Shown here in pieces: positions 46,720 through 60,262 of a stretch of DNA of 64,000 bases. How positions within the stretch are numbered: position 1 is the first letter of the stretch; every line of letters begins with the position of its first letter. The DNA comes from Owenia fusiformis (Eukaryota; Annelida; Polychaeta; Sabellida; Oweniidae), in NCBI GenBank assembly GCA_903813345.2, contig CAIIXF020000006.1, positions 12,344,348-12,408,347 on the forward strand. Direction: 5' to 3'. The position numbers and the translations under genes are program-made. The notes under the pieces were generated by a model, which made no database searches, was not told the DNA's origin, and saw only the letters and a list, made by a program, of their open reading frames with translations.

Positions 46720-49255
46720 TGCATCCAATGTTTATATTTGAAATAGAATAGAACATTTAACACGAGGAAAACAAAAGAGCATAAGTTAAGAAATACGTAA
46801 CATAGCCTCATATCCGTAACGATGATGACCATGCCCATAATGTTCAATCAGTGAATTTCTTATCAAGAAATATAACCTGATTGATCAAGATGCATCGTCC
46901 ATAAATGATCCCATGATTCAATCATTGGATAGACGAAGAAGATTACGACTATTAGGTCACCATACTCTTATGGCGTTATATTATGGGAACAAAGATTTCC
47001 TTTATCTTGACAATTTTTTTTTGAAATAATCGTTCCATGGCATCATCATTTGACCAGATAAAAAAGAAAAAAGATAAATTATGGTATCTTATATCAGAAC
47101 TACTGATTCATATTGGATACTCAAGAGTATTCCAATCCACTTAATTCATATCAATTAATTAAGACTAAAATGCTTTGATAATATGATTTCAGAACGAAAT
47201 TGTCAAAACCTGACTGACAGGTGCCAGCGAAGATGTTCTGGAAATAAAGCTTTAATTAGACTGGAAAGTTTATGGAATTCATCTCAAATCTATGCCTACA
47301 CGCTATGTTTATAGAAATTGATAAGGCTTTGATTGTAAGCTCTGGGAACTAGGCAGTAGCTACTAAAGGTATAACTAGTGCTAATAGTTTGAATCTGAAT
47401 AAAGGTTATCAAGATCCTACCTGTGTAATATGTGCTATATGTAGCTCAATAGTATAGTTTCTAAATCCCCGGATAGTATCGCAAAATCCCGCGAAATCCC
47501 GTACATATTCAGTAAACCCAACACTGTATTGTAAAGATCTATTTAGAATTGTTATCAGAAGAGTAAAGTACTAGTGTTCAAAAGAACATATTAAAATATG
47601 TGTCTCATTAAGTGCCTAAATGTGACAAATTAAAAAACACCATTACGCAATCACAAACACAACATCTACAGGAAAACAGTGAAGCCCTCGATCACGCAAA
47701 ATAGTGTACGAATGCAACAAAACACGTTTCGAACATTTGGTAATCAGATGGTACAGACCTAGTGGATGTAACACATTGCCCCGATCATTCATGTTTACAA
47801 ACCCACCACTTTACCAACATAATGTCACAATTATGTCTGAACACCAATATAATGTAAAAAACGTTAGGAAAGATAACATTGAAAACGGAAGCGATGGTGC
47901 TGTGCCAAATGCTAAATTAGATGATTATAGGCTGGCTTTTCTCCTTATTACTTCAGCTTACTTTGGCATGAATCTTAATATAAGCCTGTTCAACCGTTGG
48001 TCCTCACGTGTTCTCTTCTTTACGGGTCTGCATATCATATCCTTGTTTATTTTAACAGACGCAAAGTTAAGACCTGCAAATGTACGAATAGATTAAACAA
48101 TTTGTTGCAATTTCCATACGATGTCTTATGGTTGTTTGTTTCGATTCTTACATGGGCTCTACACGACTACAAGACTGCGATACATGCACGGCATTCTGAT
48201 TTTTATCATGATGACCTTCTCGCGCGACATGCTTTCTCCTGGGGAGGGGAGGTTTTAACCAACGTACGCATCGTGACACACGTTTTAGCCAACCATACAT
48301 TTACAACGACAAAAGATCAAAAAGACGAGCAACCATATCCAATAAACCGAATGGTAACAGGTTAATAATTCCACTTCTACAGGACATACTCTATGGACCA
48401 ATAAAGATTATCACGATGCGTTCTTCTTTCAGGCAACCTCAGAATTTATTGCAGGCATTTATTTGCGTAACAAGTATTTTATGAGTTCCAATGAAAACAT
48501 AAACCAGCATGACCAAGTAGTGCTATAAACAATTTTGCACTCACCCATCTAAATGTCAAATACATAATGACTATCCCCTCTTGGGTGAACAGTACCAATA
48601 ACTCAATAAACATCCCGCAGAAAAACATGTTAAGTGTGATTAAATACCTTTCAATATATGTATTCCCTCAGAGCATCACATAGAAGTTTATTCTTTAGAG
48701 ATCAACACAGGGCAATTGTTGTGCCAGTTTTCAACTGGAACAGTCTTCTCAACTCAATTGTAATGTTCTATTTAATTAAACATGGCAGTCGACTAGAAAA
48801 CCATCTCAACTCAAGTGGTAAACTTATTGAATTTGCACACATGGGACTAAAGAGATCTACCAGAATGATGGATATTTTGTTAATAAAATAATCCATACGT
48901 ACAAAAACTATGAAACGTTAAGCCTTTCGTGGTTCGCTCTTCAATCGAGAAGGTACAGATTCATGTACTTAAACAGCCCTAAAAAGGACAAAATTTGATT
49001 ACATTTTGCGTAGCTATTTGCGTGACCCGAAACTTATTAAGCAGTTTTGTTTTACACCCGCACGCTAAATAAAACAATGACACCATCAGAAGTATTGTTC
49101 GTTGTCATTGCTCTAATGGTCAGTAAAACGAGTATAATCGAGAAAAGCTTGTAAAATGAACAATGAAATTCGGAAACGAGTACTTCATAGATTTGCTTTC
49201 GGACACCGAACCGATTGACCTAGATAATATCGACGCATTTTCTTTGGTCAACTGC

Positions 49256-49559
49256 CAAGGAGGATTGGCTCCCAGAGTGCAACATCGATATTCTGTCCCA
49301 TATATGGGCATGTCGTGATACAAAATTCGAATTCAAACAGCCACCATTTTGTTCACTTCAGCATTTGAATCGTGGATTTTGGTCTTGTTTCCGAACGAAA
49401 TATTCTAAAACTCAGGAGAAATGATCGAGGCATTGGTTCGAATCTTTGGACTGTTTATTTTGAATTTATAGTTGGTTATAATTTCAGAAAATAACGACAT
49501 TTCGACGATTTCATTGTTGGAAAATATCGAGTTTCGATCCTGGGAGCCAATCCTCCTTG
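49256..49559. mobile_element. TIR MITE (CAAGGAGG family) copy 1, 9-bp TSD
   Basis: The inverted ends CAAGGAGGATTGGCTCCCAG are perfect for 20 bp and continue with weaker similarity to about 36 bp (TCGATATT). They are flanked by an exact 9-bp direct repeat, GTCAACTGC (49247-49255 and 49560-49568). Non-coding, 304 bp. The TSD length fits Mutator-like better than hAT, but see copy 2. Confidence 0.9.
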
Positions 49560-50160
49560 GTCAACTGCTCAGTTGTTTGTGGGTTTTTAACGTTACTCTA
49601 TAATGCAATTTGAAGATGAGTAGTACTTTTATTCTGTTGTTCCATCGATGTTGCAGTTTGTAGTGTGGTAAGATTGGAATGAAAGCGTTGAAAGTCGAAT
49701 GACATTATTTTTTCAATATGGAGACTAGTCAACTGATCACGTGATTTTTCTTCCGGAATATTTTCTCACTTTTCAATCATCGTTTTCACCACGCTATGAA
49801 TCGAAACAATGTAAACTGCATCTGTTATATTAAAATTAATAGGAGGTCAATCGTTTCTGATAATTTTTCTACTTCCGAACGGGAATATTAACGAATATAT
49901 CTCTTGAAAAATAGCTGTGAAAATCCCCATGGGTGAAAACAAGGAAGTATAACTTTGTTCCACCACGAACTGCATCATGGGAAATATGATTCGCGTCTCC
50001 TCTTTTGAAGCGGGAATAACGAATACGACAATTGAATTCTAACCTACACTTATGAAAGATAACATTATCTATGCATTATCTAGCATATCTAGCTCTGCGG
50101 GTGCGTGACATGTGTCTCTGCGGCTGCGTGCTGCAGAAAAACCGAGTGCATCATTTCTTC

Positions 50161-50348
50161 CAAGGAGGATTGGAAGCCAGGGTTCCAACTCGATATTCTT
50201 TAATCTCCACGCATGCGTCATTTGCTATTCGTGTCTGTATAATTTGTACGACTGCATGGAGAATGACCCGATACTCTCCAACAAAGCTATCGCTAGGTGA
50301 TTGTTTTGCAGAATATCGGTGTTGCATTCTGGGAGCCAATCCTCCTTG
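50161..50348. mobile_element. TIR MITE (CAAGGAGG family) copy 2, 8-bp TSD
   Basis: A 188-bp relative of the element at 49256, with ends CAAGGAGGATTGG and CCAATCCTCCTTG and extended similarity through CGATATTCT. It is flanked by a direct ATTTCTTC (50153-50160 and 50349-50356). The overlapping short frames on both strands at 50071-50349 are not genes. Confidence 0.9.
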
Positions 50349-53300
50349 ATTTCTTCAATAATAGTCACATTTATACACGATAGTTGCCAAAATGTGGCTC
50401 TGCGTCGCCGCTAGAAAGTACATAAAATTGATATGTTGATTAATATGTTTTGAGTAAGGCAATAGGCAAATTAAATGATTACGCAAAATTACCCCTTATA
50501 CTGTATATTATTAGTTCCACATATATCGTGGCATCCCATAGACATCAGCCTATGAAGATGGTGCAGAAAACGATTAGTGCAGATATCATGTGCGCGCTGT
50601 GAGGCGCTGTGAGGAGTTAACAGGTCATTTTTGAATTTGAATTCGTGCTATTTTATCTCTACCTATTAAAAAGGATATCATTAAACAAAATATTACGATT
50701 TCTTCAAATTATATAATTCCTAGTTTTTCCTGGATATATCCATGTTTATTGATTCAGAAATATCAGAAATATGTAAATCGGGATTGCCAATACAACAATA
50801 CATTATTACCTTTGATTTTATAGCTTTTGAGTTCGATCTTTGTCGACTGTCGATATGGTTAAAAAGTCACTCATAAGCTTCACGAACGTAGGTTCGTATA
50901 ACTATGTGTGATGTTTCCCTTGCAGGGTGTATTTGTCTGTGTAACACATACATTAAACAACTTCAATAAATCAATTGCGTACTTCTATATCTCGTTCTCA
51001 TTGGTAGGTGTATGTGCCATAGACCGCGGGTGAATCTGTCATACACAGCAAGTGAATATGCCATATTCGTTGCGGAATATGACATATATTTATATCATGT
51101 TTACCGCGTAACACTTGCTTAATGCGTCGAAATACACAGCTCCTTACAAGTAAAAATACAAATATCACAAATTCAGATTTGAAATTGACCTTCAATAGTG
51201 CAAGTAAAACATCTTGATTTGCGCCATTCACTATTAAAAATTTAGTCAAATGATATTTTAAATGTACCATGTAAAACTACATCAAAAAATGCGCGTGATA
51301 TCCGCATCGAGCTTTTTTGCGACCGGCGTCTGCATAAGATGGAAATGAAAATGCAACACACATAAGTCACTGTTCGCTTAAGTTGCTTGAGTAAAGCAAG
51401 GCTTGTTTTTCTATCTTCTTACTTCATTAGGGTCTTGTCTATCGTCAGAGTTAAGGAGGATAAACGGTAAATCATGATTGCATAAATCTGTGCACCTTCC
51501 AAAGTTTAAAGATCCACAATAAATTAAGACATATCTCGAGGCAAACCTCAGAGAGTTTTGATAATACGAGATATTTTCATCATTTTTTATAGCCTTAAAT
51601 AAATACATTCAAAATTAAGAGAGATATATTGTAAGATACGCCAAAAAGTCAAACGTCAAGTCAGATGTGAGTTGTTGCATAAGAAAATAACTACTAGCCT
51701 GGCATGAAGGATGGGTTTATGATATGATGGTTTATGTATTTTCCTGAAGTCGTTAGTAGTCTATAGAGGGATGGAATTATTTTTGTTACTTCGTTCTAGT
51801 CATCAACCGTCAAATGTTTATTTAAGTAATTAAACTTTTTTGAAATGATTTATTAGTACTCTTTCGAAATACCATCATTGACATAACAGTTTCGCATTCT
51901 GATTATCTACTTTAGAACTTACTTTGCTCATTATCAACAATTTAAAAGGGAATTCTCAATGGCTTATTTCATCCCCCAATGAACATTCGCATACGAGTGC
52001 TACAAATGCTGATAACTGTTTGACGAAGATGACTGTAGACAAGACCAAGTGCATCGCCTTCAAGGAGACATTAGTATGCCGACAACGTACGCTCAGTTGA
52101 CTTCTTACATAAATTCAATCAATTTTTACATGTCATTTGATAGTAACTGGATCGCTATTTCATCCGCCCCAAAGAGGTACTGCATAATAAAACTAATATT
52201 ATGATTCAAATGAAACAATGATCCTGTAATTACACGCAATTTATTTTGATACCTTTCTGAATGAATGTAGAACCGTATACAAATCCAATTTACAAAGTCG
52301 AAATATCATATTAGAGTGTATTAATACGGTTTGGAGATGTTTTGTAATGAGAAGCACATCATCATCCCCAGTCACAATGGTCTATGGCGATATCAGTAAG
52401 AGACCTACTATACCTGACATGGTTTTAAGGAGATGACGACCTTGAAGTTATCGCAACCCGACACAACAAATGAAACGACCGTCTCTCTCAATGAAATGAC
52501 GTCGTCTTTCAATTTAGTTTTTATCACGGCCTTGACTATGTCATATTGTCTAACATTAAATCATCAGTCATCATGGCGCTTTTTCGAAAAAAATGTTTGC
52601 TTGTAATAACACATTTTATCATTTGTTGAGTTCATTTGACGCTCTCGAATATAGAATGTCAATGTGGTCTCGTATGGGGGCAAAATAGATTAAAGTATAT
52701 AATTACACCGAGGTTTAATGGCTTACAAAATAGGTTTTACATTCATTCATCATTCGTTGAATAACATTTCTTTTACGAACTAGCAAATAATATTTATTTT
52801 ACTAGCAATCAATTCATTCGGCAATTTTAAGAAAAAACTTATTCGAACATCAGATTTTATCAGATATTTTCAGGAAATTATATTTAGTTTCTTGTCAAAA
52901 CCTTATTTTGGTTAAATATTTAAAAGTGTGTAAATACAATTATTTATTAACAGTAGCGAAAGTACATAGATATGATGGGATCTGACATTTTCAGTTTGTA
53001 ACAGTTTGGTTTTTTACAAAGATAACGTATAAAGAGTCTGCTAGATGCTATGCTCTGATACACATGGGAGGTATAAAAGATACACAACAGAAAACTGTTT
53101 TTTCAATCTAAGAATCGTTGGGCCAAATTTTCTGTACCTAACTTTTGGCTAGCATTGAATGTATATCTATTTGTATGCAAACATTCAGGCAAAAATGTTA
53201 AAATGTAGTAGTATCGAGCTTTGAGAAACTTAAAAACGTTGATTTGACCTAGATTTTGATAAAAAATAAAGATAAAAATTCCTTTCCTGCCAAGTACAGC

Positions 53301-53936
53301 GCAGATTTATACATGTTGAGTCTGTGTTAATTTGGAATTCACGGTTTCAAATAATTACCACATTCGGTCGGGTGTTTCAATGTTTTTCAAGTTGTACTGT
53401 GCTGGTCCGAAATCTTACTAATAATGTTTATTTACTTATATTGTATACATAGTTTATGATTAATCTCTTATACCAACTACTCCTGTTTAGATGTTTTCTT
53501 ATGGTAGAGTTGTTTTAATTTTGTTACGCATAACAATTTATTTGCTATTCATCTTGCTTTGAGATGATATTGCTATTCGGAAACAATATCTTTATTTTTT
53601 ATTGTATTTAGTTAATGAAAACACAGAATGAAATCCTGCGCTAAGGACTGATGTGAAAAAGTCAGTCCAGAAACAAATTACTATATATGGATCAATACCC
53701 GTGTCTATGATTTAAGTGAAGAGACTTGGACGCGTATAGAACATAAAAAATGATGAATTCATGATAACGTTGTATTTCCAAAAGGTTTGTTTGATAATTA
53801 AGGCTCAAGCAATAATGAACACTTTTTGTTGACAATTAATTGTGCATATGACGATCTATCACTCGTGCAATATGGAACTTCAAACCTTGACAGACTATCC
53901 TACAATAGAGTTTCATGTACACGTACACGCACATAT

Positions 53937-54012
53937 TACCCTTTGCATTCGTTCGAACGCTTCTCAAAACAGAGCTTCGTCGTTTGAAAACTAGACTCGA
54001 CGCGCAGCGGGG
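53937..54012 (-). repeat. Dispersed repeat R2, copy 1
   Basis: TACCCTTTGCATTCGTTCGA, AACTAGACTC and CGCGCAG are shared in order with 60187-60262. Read on the minus strand, both copies can encode RTNAKG preceded by Lys/Arg-rich residues. It may be a SINE or a short element end; no clear tRNA-type promoter was found. Confidence 0.5.
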
Positions 54013-55033
54013 TACGTACATATTTGCTTTAAGCTGGACATTACGTCGTCCAAAATATACCCCCTCGGGATGAAATGTGTTTCTTTGTTGAGGTTTGAGG
54101 TTACAGCTTTGTTTTTATTTTGAATAATTTGATATACTTAACACTTGACGTGTTTGTTCCATAATCAATTACTTGATTCTTAACGCTAATTGCATGAGAA
54201 GCATTCAGAACCATCGATTCAAAACATACCACTGGATAATTAGGCGGACAACCCTTGGAGTTAAAGAATGTTGAAACAATTGACCAAGTGAGTGTAGCTT
54301 GAAGGATGCGACTAGGGTCAATATTTACGATTAATTTATAAAACAGGTTAAATCAGTTCATTCAAAGAAATTTGAAATCACTTGCATTGAAAGTTAATTT
54401 CCTCTGTAGAATGTTCTTTGCGAACAGCTGCCTAATCTTGTTAAGGCTTGACGGATCAGACATTAGGTGAATAGTGCTTAATTCCTGATCTTAATAAATT
54501 GTTTTCGAATACTTTACCACCAGAGAAAAATTGACAAATGAAACTGACACTGTGTACGTTCGTAGTATTTACTCTTGGCACATTTCTTCATCATTCTCAC
54601 TATAAGCCCATCTTCGGAGTTCATTGTGAAAAAGGGGATTTATTAAAAGATTAACGGTTTACATGCATTTTCATCGCGTCACGTACTAGCCACTTTGCAA
54701 AAAGTTTCAAGTAATTTATCTCAAGCATAACACAGTATTTGTTAGTAAGGGAGAATGATAATATAGATATGCCGGAATGAAACGTAGTTGTATCCCGGAA
54801 AACTTTTCTTGTTTTGAAACCTTCGAGGATACGGTTAGGACCATAACATTTTGAAATTTTTCAGAGAATTTTGACGGAATGGTTTTAGGAAATTATTGAA
54901 CGTGTTTACATACTTTTATCGTTATCGACACGTGTGTGTGAAAAATATGTTTATCAAAACGAAACAGCACATTGAAATCCGCACATCTTACCATGTGCTG
55001 TTGTCTCTGTTATTTCTGCTGTCGACTTACAAT

Positions 55034-55563
55034 ATGGATTCCTGTCCAGATATAACCACGGTGATAACATCCGTACTGGCCCAAATGCCATAATACGTCA
55101 CTTCCGCTGAATAGAAGTTTCAAAAATGAATGTAGTCCCAACACAATTGTGATCATGACGAGTCAGTAAGCTAGTATGTAGGCACAGTTGTCATCTTTTT
55201 GCAATGTCAACATGCCATTTCTTCTGCGTTTATTTGGGTTATCTGAAGGAAAATTTCGAGTCAAGTGGTGTATTAATTTTGCCTTGATTTTTGTGAATTT
55301 AAATTTCTGTCGGCAGAGAGAGGGGGTAATGTCACAATTGACCAATTATTTCAAAAAGTAGATGTTTGGCCCCTATTGAGTTTAGTGTCAAAATGTAGCT
55401 TAGACATAGCTTTAGAACCTCAGATAGGCCAGTGAGGCCACATCAATCCATAACTCGAGATAAAAAGTCAGGCGTTTGCCCTTTTGCCCATTGACTAGTA
55501 TGGTGACGTGAATTAGGGCAGTTTGGCCACTGTACGGATGTTTATATCTGGAGAGGAATCCAT
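55034..55563. mobile_element. TIR element with ends of about 65-75 bp (ATGGATTCC)
   Basis: The left arm (ATGGATTCCTGTCCAGATAT, then ACATCCGTAC, ending ACGTCAC near 55101) matches the complement of 55502-55563 with small indels. The interior of about 400 bp is non-coding. No target duplication is evident. Confidence 0.65.
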
Positions 55564-56607
55564 GTTTGGATCGTTTGAGAGTGTCTGAGACACGTCATTG
55601 ACAGTTTAAAAACGATGGTGATATCCGTTTAAGTTACTCATTTGGAATCAAAGAGATGCCATCAATAAATGTCGCTGTGACATAATTAAAGAAATCGAAT
55701 GACTGCTGATTATCTCAAGTTAAAGGATGAGTGTCTTTCAGATTTGTATAACAGCCTACAGTGTCGTAAATTGTGCTATCGCAACTCTTGGAAGAAATTT
55801 GCATGTGTATCTCATCAGTATTGGTTCCAATACATTTGATGCCCTCGTATATTAGAATATAGTGAATATTAATTTAGTCTCATGCGGAAGTTAAGTTAAA
55901 GGACTAACTAGAATGTAATTGCGTCTTTTAATCTTTTCCAATTGTGTTCCAAGTTCGGTTGAATAATCTTGTTTAATATAAGATTAACTTACAGACAAGC
56001 AATCCATTCACAAATGTACATCCTTTGGGATTGGAAATGTGTGGTGTGACTTCAAGAGATGTCTGGGTATGCTTTTGATTTACTTTTACAAAGTAGAATG
56101 TTCATCTTCGGGACAATATCCGACGCTACAAACACTTTGGACGCTCTTGGAGTCCATCTTGACTTGTCTAACTTATCTCATAGCCTCATACGTAAAGTGT
56201 GTCTAGGGGACAAATCTATTGACACTTCAGTAGATGTCGTCAACACAAGAAAGGTTACCCATGTACCCAGCGCGCAGAGTTTAGTTTAGAAGCGACGTCA
56301 ACAAATGCAGGAGGAGGTTAAGAGAGGTCAACATGTGTATACAGAGTGTCCCAAAAATTGTACCAAGATAATCACGCAATAACTAGAATGAGTGATGAGG
56401 AAATATCCCGTCAATATGATAATTTGAAAGACAATTCAATTATCACAAAAATTACTAAGTTTCACTAAGTAACTTTTGATTCTTGGGAAAGACGTGTCTT
56501 AGTACCACTACTTATATTTCAATATTATACCGAGACAAACATGAGATAACTCTGCAGTGATTCAGAAATATTCTTAAAATTAAATCATCTGACATGTTAT
56601 TTTCCTA

Positions 56608-57466
56608 CACTCCCCTCCATAAGTTTGGCAACCTTTGCTCCCCCATTGAACTACGTGTTAAAGCCTCTTTACCTTTGAATTTTTATTTACTTAACCTGCG
56701 ATGAAAATACTTATACTATTTATGGAAACATAATTTGACTTTATTTCTAATACCTCAAAATTTTCTCAATAGATCGAAAATTGATGATGAATTTGATGAA
56801 ATTTTGAAAATCGACATTCCCATGTTAACCTATGGGAAATGGTGGGTTTGCCGCAAATCATATGACAGAAGATCCATCCATCCTAGTCCTTGCAAAAATA
56901 CAAGTTTGGTAGGCAATTGAACTTGCTAACTCTATTAAACAAAATATTGATACGTTTCTTCAGGTCCAACATAGCTATAGGTCTTTAAAGTCAAAATTGT
57001 TTTTCAATAAACCTCTCCCATTTAAATAACACAGGAGGCGAAAAATGATTTTCAAAAATGACTTTGAAGCTCTGTAACTTTAGTATTCATCAAATAATCT
57101 ATACACTTAGTGTACAAAAAAGTTAGACAATTCAATTCTCTATATAAACATATTTTTTGCTGAATCTTTTACTGAATAGACATCCTTATTTCTGATTTGC
57201 CCCGAACCCACCATTTTCCATTGGTTTACATGAGAATGACGATTTTTAAAAATTCATCAAATTTATCATCAATTTTCGACCTATTGTAATTGAGGAAAAA
57301 AATCGAGAAAATTTAGAGGTATTAGAAATAAAGTCAAATTACGTTTCTATCAATAGAATAAATATTTTCACCGCAGGTTCAGTAAATAAAAATTCAAAGG
57401 TAAAGAGGCTTTAACACGTAGTTCAATGGGGGAGCAAAGTTTGCCAAACTTATGGAGGGGAGTAAA
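56608..57466. mobile_element. Foldback element with inverted arms of about 260 bp
   Basis: The left arm starts ACTCCCCTCCATAAGTTTGG near 56608 and the right arm ends with its complement near 57463. Pairing extends through CCCCCATTGAACTACGTG, CAAAATTTTCTC and the CCCACCATTT region, to about 56860 and 57195. The loop is about 330 bp. Non-coding; the 61-codon frame at 56735 lies in an arm. Repeat R1 copy 4 abuts the right end. Confidence 0.7.
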
Positions 57467-57470
57467 AAAA

Positions 57471-57590
57471 ATATCGTGGGGATTCTGCCTACAACGAGCG
57501 AAAAAATAAGCAAAAAAGAAAAATCGTACCTTCGACGTTCCGACATTTTGTTACCGAAACGAACCAGCGTAATCGAGCGGATCACCAGTG
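57471..57590 (+). repeat. Dispersed repeat family R1, copy 4
   Basis: Shares a 40-bp near-identical core with copy 3. One frame reads ISKKEKSYLRRSDILLPKRT. It starts within 10 bp of the foldback element's right end. Confidence 0.8.
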
Positions 57591-58777
57591 ATTTACATAT
57601 AAAGTCAATGAGTGATCATATTATGTTTTGGATGGTGAACGTAATTGGCGGTGTTTATTTTAAATCCTAGTATTATAATATATGTTGCCTAAGCGGATCC
57701 GGGAACTTGGGTTCAATAAACTCATGTAGATATCAATTTAATTACTGATCTCAATGATCCGATTTTCCTCTAGACACACATTATACTGATAGTATTACGA
57801 TCGGTTGATTTTGTTTTAATCACATTTACCGCATTGCTTTGATTGAGTATCGCTTTGGGAGATTGATCAAGTTTGAATTTTACCACTTTGTTGAGATCAC
57901 AGGAAAAGACATTGATTTTTCATTGCACATTACATGATTATATTTATAGGTCGTTTGTACAAGGACTGTACGTTGTTTTCATTGAACATTCCCGGGGCTC
58001 GGGTCAAGATGACTATTTTATATAATTCATTATATCAGTACTTTTACGTAAAGAAGAGAATCTTATTACGTGGATGAGTATCACGTAGTTCCTGCCGTGA
58101 TAGAATAAGTCAACAACCGTGACATGCTAATTTTCACTCGTCACGATTTATACGATTTAAAAATGTCTTATACATGATCATTTTTGTTTCTATATACTCA
58201 ACTCAATCAGGCGTGACTAAAACAATCATAATCGTAAGTTCTTCAACTTATCAGTAGTTTGCACTGGGCAGGTCAAATAACCTCGAATATTCATGACTGA
58301 TTATTCTATTACCGAATGGATTTCTGGTTTAACTATCATTTTTCATCTCGACTGAATTTGTGATTTTGGTATGTTCAATTTTCAGAGAAGTTGGACACAT
58401 AATAACAGATAATTGAATAGAATTAAATCTTCAAAAAATAGCTCAAAAATATTAACTCAAATTGATGATAAATGAAACGTCTTAGATTTTGGATATGCTA
58501 TCAAATTAATAAGTTATATAATTTTTCAGATTCTCCGATTGAGCACTGAAATCACAGATGTGACCAAGCTCTTTATATTTGTATCTCATACATCATCATT
58601 ATATGAGTTATGTTGATATTGAGCACAAGATTAGCCATGGCAAAATGAATTGCAAACATAGTTTATACAAGATGGATATAATTTTCATGATCAATCATGT
58701 ATGATTAGTGACTATATGTACTGATCTTGAGTTCCTGCAAAAGTCACGATGAAACTGAAACTACACAACTGCGGATG

Positions 58778-59597
58778 TTAAAGTCCCCGTCTAAAGTTTG
58801 AAAATATTTTTTTATCATTCATTTACTATTTGTCAGGACTTAAAAAGTGATTTTAGATATTTTTGAACAAAAAAATTTTTTTGAAAAAAAAGTTGTGAGC
58901 ATTTCATTTCTCAAATATTCAAATTTCCCGCCATTTTTCAAAAAAAGTTGAAATTTCTTAATCATCAAACATTTCTTAATGCATTTCAAAAAAGATTATC
59001 TTTTTAACACAAATGCAAAGATTGAACAAAAGACACACTATTTCAATACTAAAATGTCATATTTAATGGGCCACTTCAATGTTTTAGCTTATCAAAAATA
59101 TTTTGAAACATTAGTGATGTCACTAAGGTAACAAAAACTTTTTGAAAAAAATTGAATTTTTTTTTCGATGTCAATCTTTTCTAAATATGCTAGCTTTTCA
59201 TAAAAAACCAATGTTGATTGTCTAACCAGGTTAAAAGGAAGAATAAATTATGTTTTAGATATCATTGTACCATTGGTTTCTATGAGAACTAAAATTTTGA
59301 AATGCATTTTTCTCAGAACCATTTTCATGCACTGATAAGTTCATTTCTCGCTTGTTTATCAACCGATTTTCTTAATTTTTTCTGCAAAAAACATGGGAGG
59401 ATGAATGCTATACATTGGTATGAATTGTGGCTAATTAGAAGATATGAGTGACCTCTAAAAGTTGGTTTTAAATAAATTCACAAATTTTGGAACAAAAAGT
59501 CTATCAAAAAAAAAAGTTTCACATATCACACTTTGATAACATTGGGTAAGACTACAATATAAGCCAATGTGGTTTAAACTTTACATGGGGCCTTTAA
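58778..59597. mobile_element. AT-rich TIR element (TTAAAG ends)
   Basis: TTAAAGTCCCCGTCTAAAGT at 58778 is matched by the complement of the right end, TTAAAGGCCCCATGTAAAGT, near 59597 (about 20 of 24 positions). The interior is very A/T-rich with poly-T and poly-A runs and no frame. TTAA at or near both borders is compatible with a TTAA-targeting family but could be part of the TIR. Confidence 0.5.
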
Positions 59598-59684
59598 AGG
59601 GTTTAAAGATACTGAAACTCGAAAAGGTTCCTATAGTAGTGAGCTCAAACGGTTCTTACACAGCTAATATAATTCGGCACCGTT

Positions 59685-59925
59685 TCGAGATCGAAAAAAT
59701 TCGGCGCTGTTCCGGCACTGTTTCGGCACCATTCCGGCACCAAAACCTTTTGACACCAAAATTTGGCACCGAAAGGGCGTCGAAGATCAGATTGCATTTT
59801 GGGTGTGTAGTTAGCGCGAACCAAAGTCAACTCAAACCCAAGTCAACTCGGACCCTAATCAATTCAGATCCAATTCAATTCGTAACTTAGTCATTTCGAA
59901 TTCGATTCGGACCCTAGTTAACGAA
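59685..59925. repeat. Degenerate short-period tandem repeats
   Basis: 59690-59770 has five or so units of about 13-14 bp built on TTCGGCACCGTTTC. 59820-59925 has units of about 16 bp built on AAGTCAACTCGGACCC. Both are GC-richer than their surroundings and non-coding. Confidence 0.7.
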
Positions 59926-60186
59926 CGGTAAATACATGTGACACTCACAAGATGGCTTCTTGGAATATCACTTGTGAAAGATGCACAGGTATTCAACTCA
60001 ATAGAAATAAAGCTGGATGTTTGTAAAATATTGATCAACCCATTCCTAAGCTATACAATATACATAACATCCTTAAAGCCCATATGAACATCCAACCATA
60101 ATTTTAAAATATTAGGGGACATATAAATTTAGATATGTATCGCTTCATCCTAGCCGTCCTCTTCTTTTCTTCCTCTTCTTCTCCTC

Positions 60187-60262
60187 TACCCTTTGCATTC
60201 GTTCGACTTCGCTTCTTAAAAGTGAGATTCGTGTAGTTTATAACTAGGCTCTGCGCGCAGTG
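60187..60262 (-). repeat. Dispersed repeat R2, copy 2
   Basis: Matches 53937-54012 in order and orientation (CCCTTTGCATTCGTTCGA at the left, GCGCGCAG at the right) with about 8 extra bp in the middle. A CT-rich tract (CTTCTTTTCTTCC) adjoins its left side. Confidence 0.5.

Noticed and set aside
47704-48365. Two overlapping + strand frames (130 and 122 codons) that could look like one frameshifted membrane protein
   Set aside because: No recognisable motif. Amino-acid composition is typical of chance frames, and there is no repeat or splice support. A protein profile search would settle it.
49430-49460. GGTTCGAATCTTT, tRNA B-box-like
   Set aside because: No A box or cloverleaf could be formed around it; it lies inside the MITE at 49256-49559.
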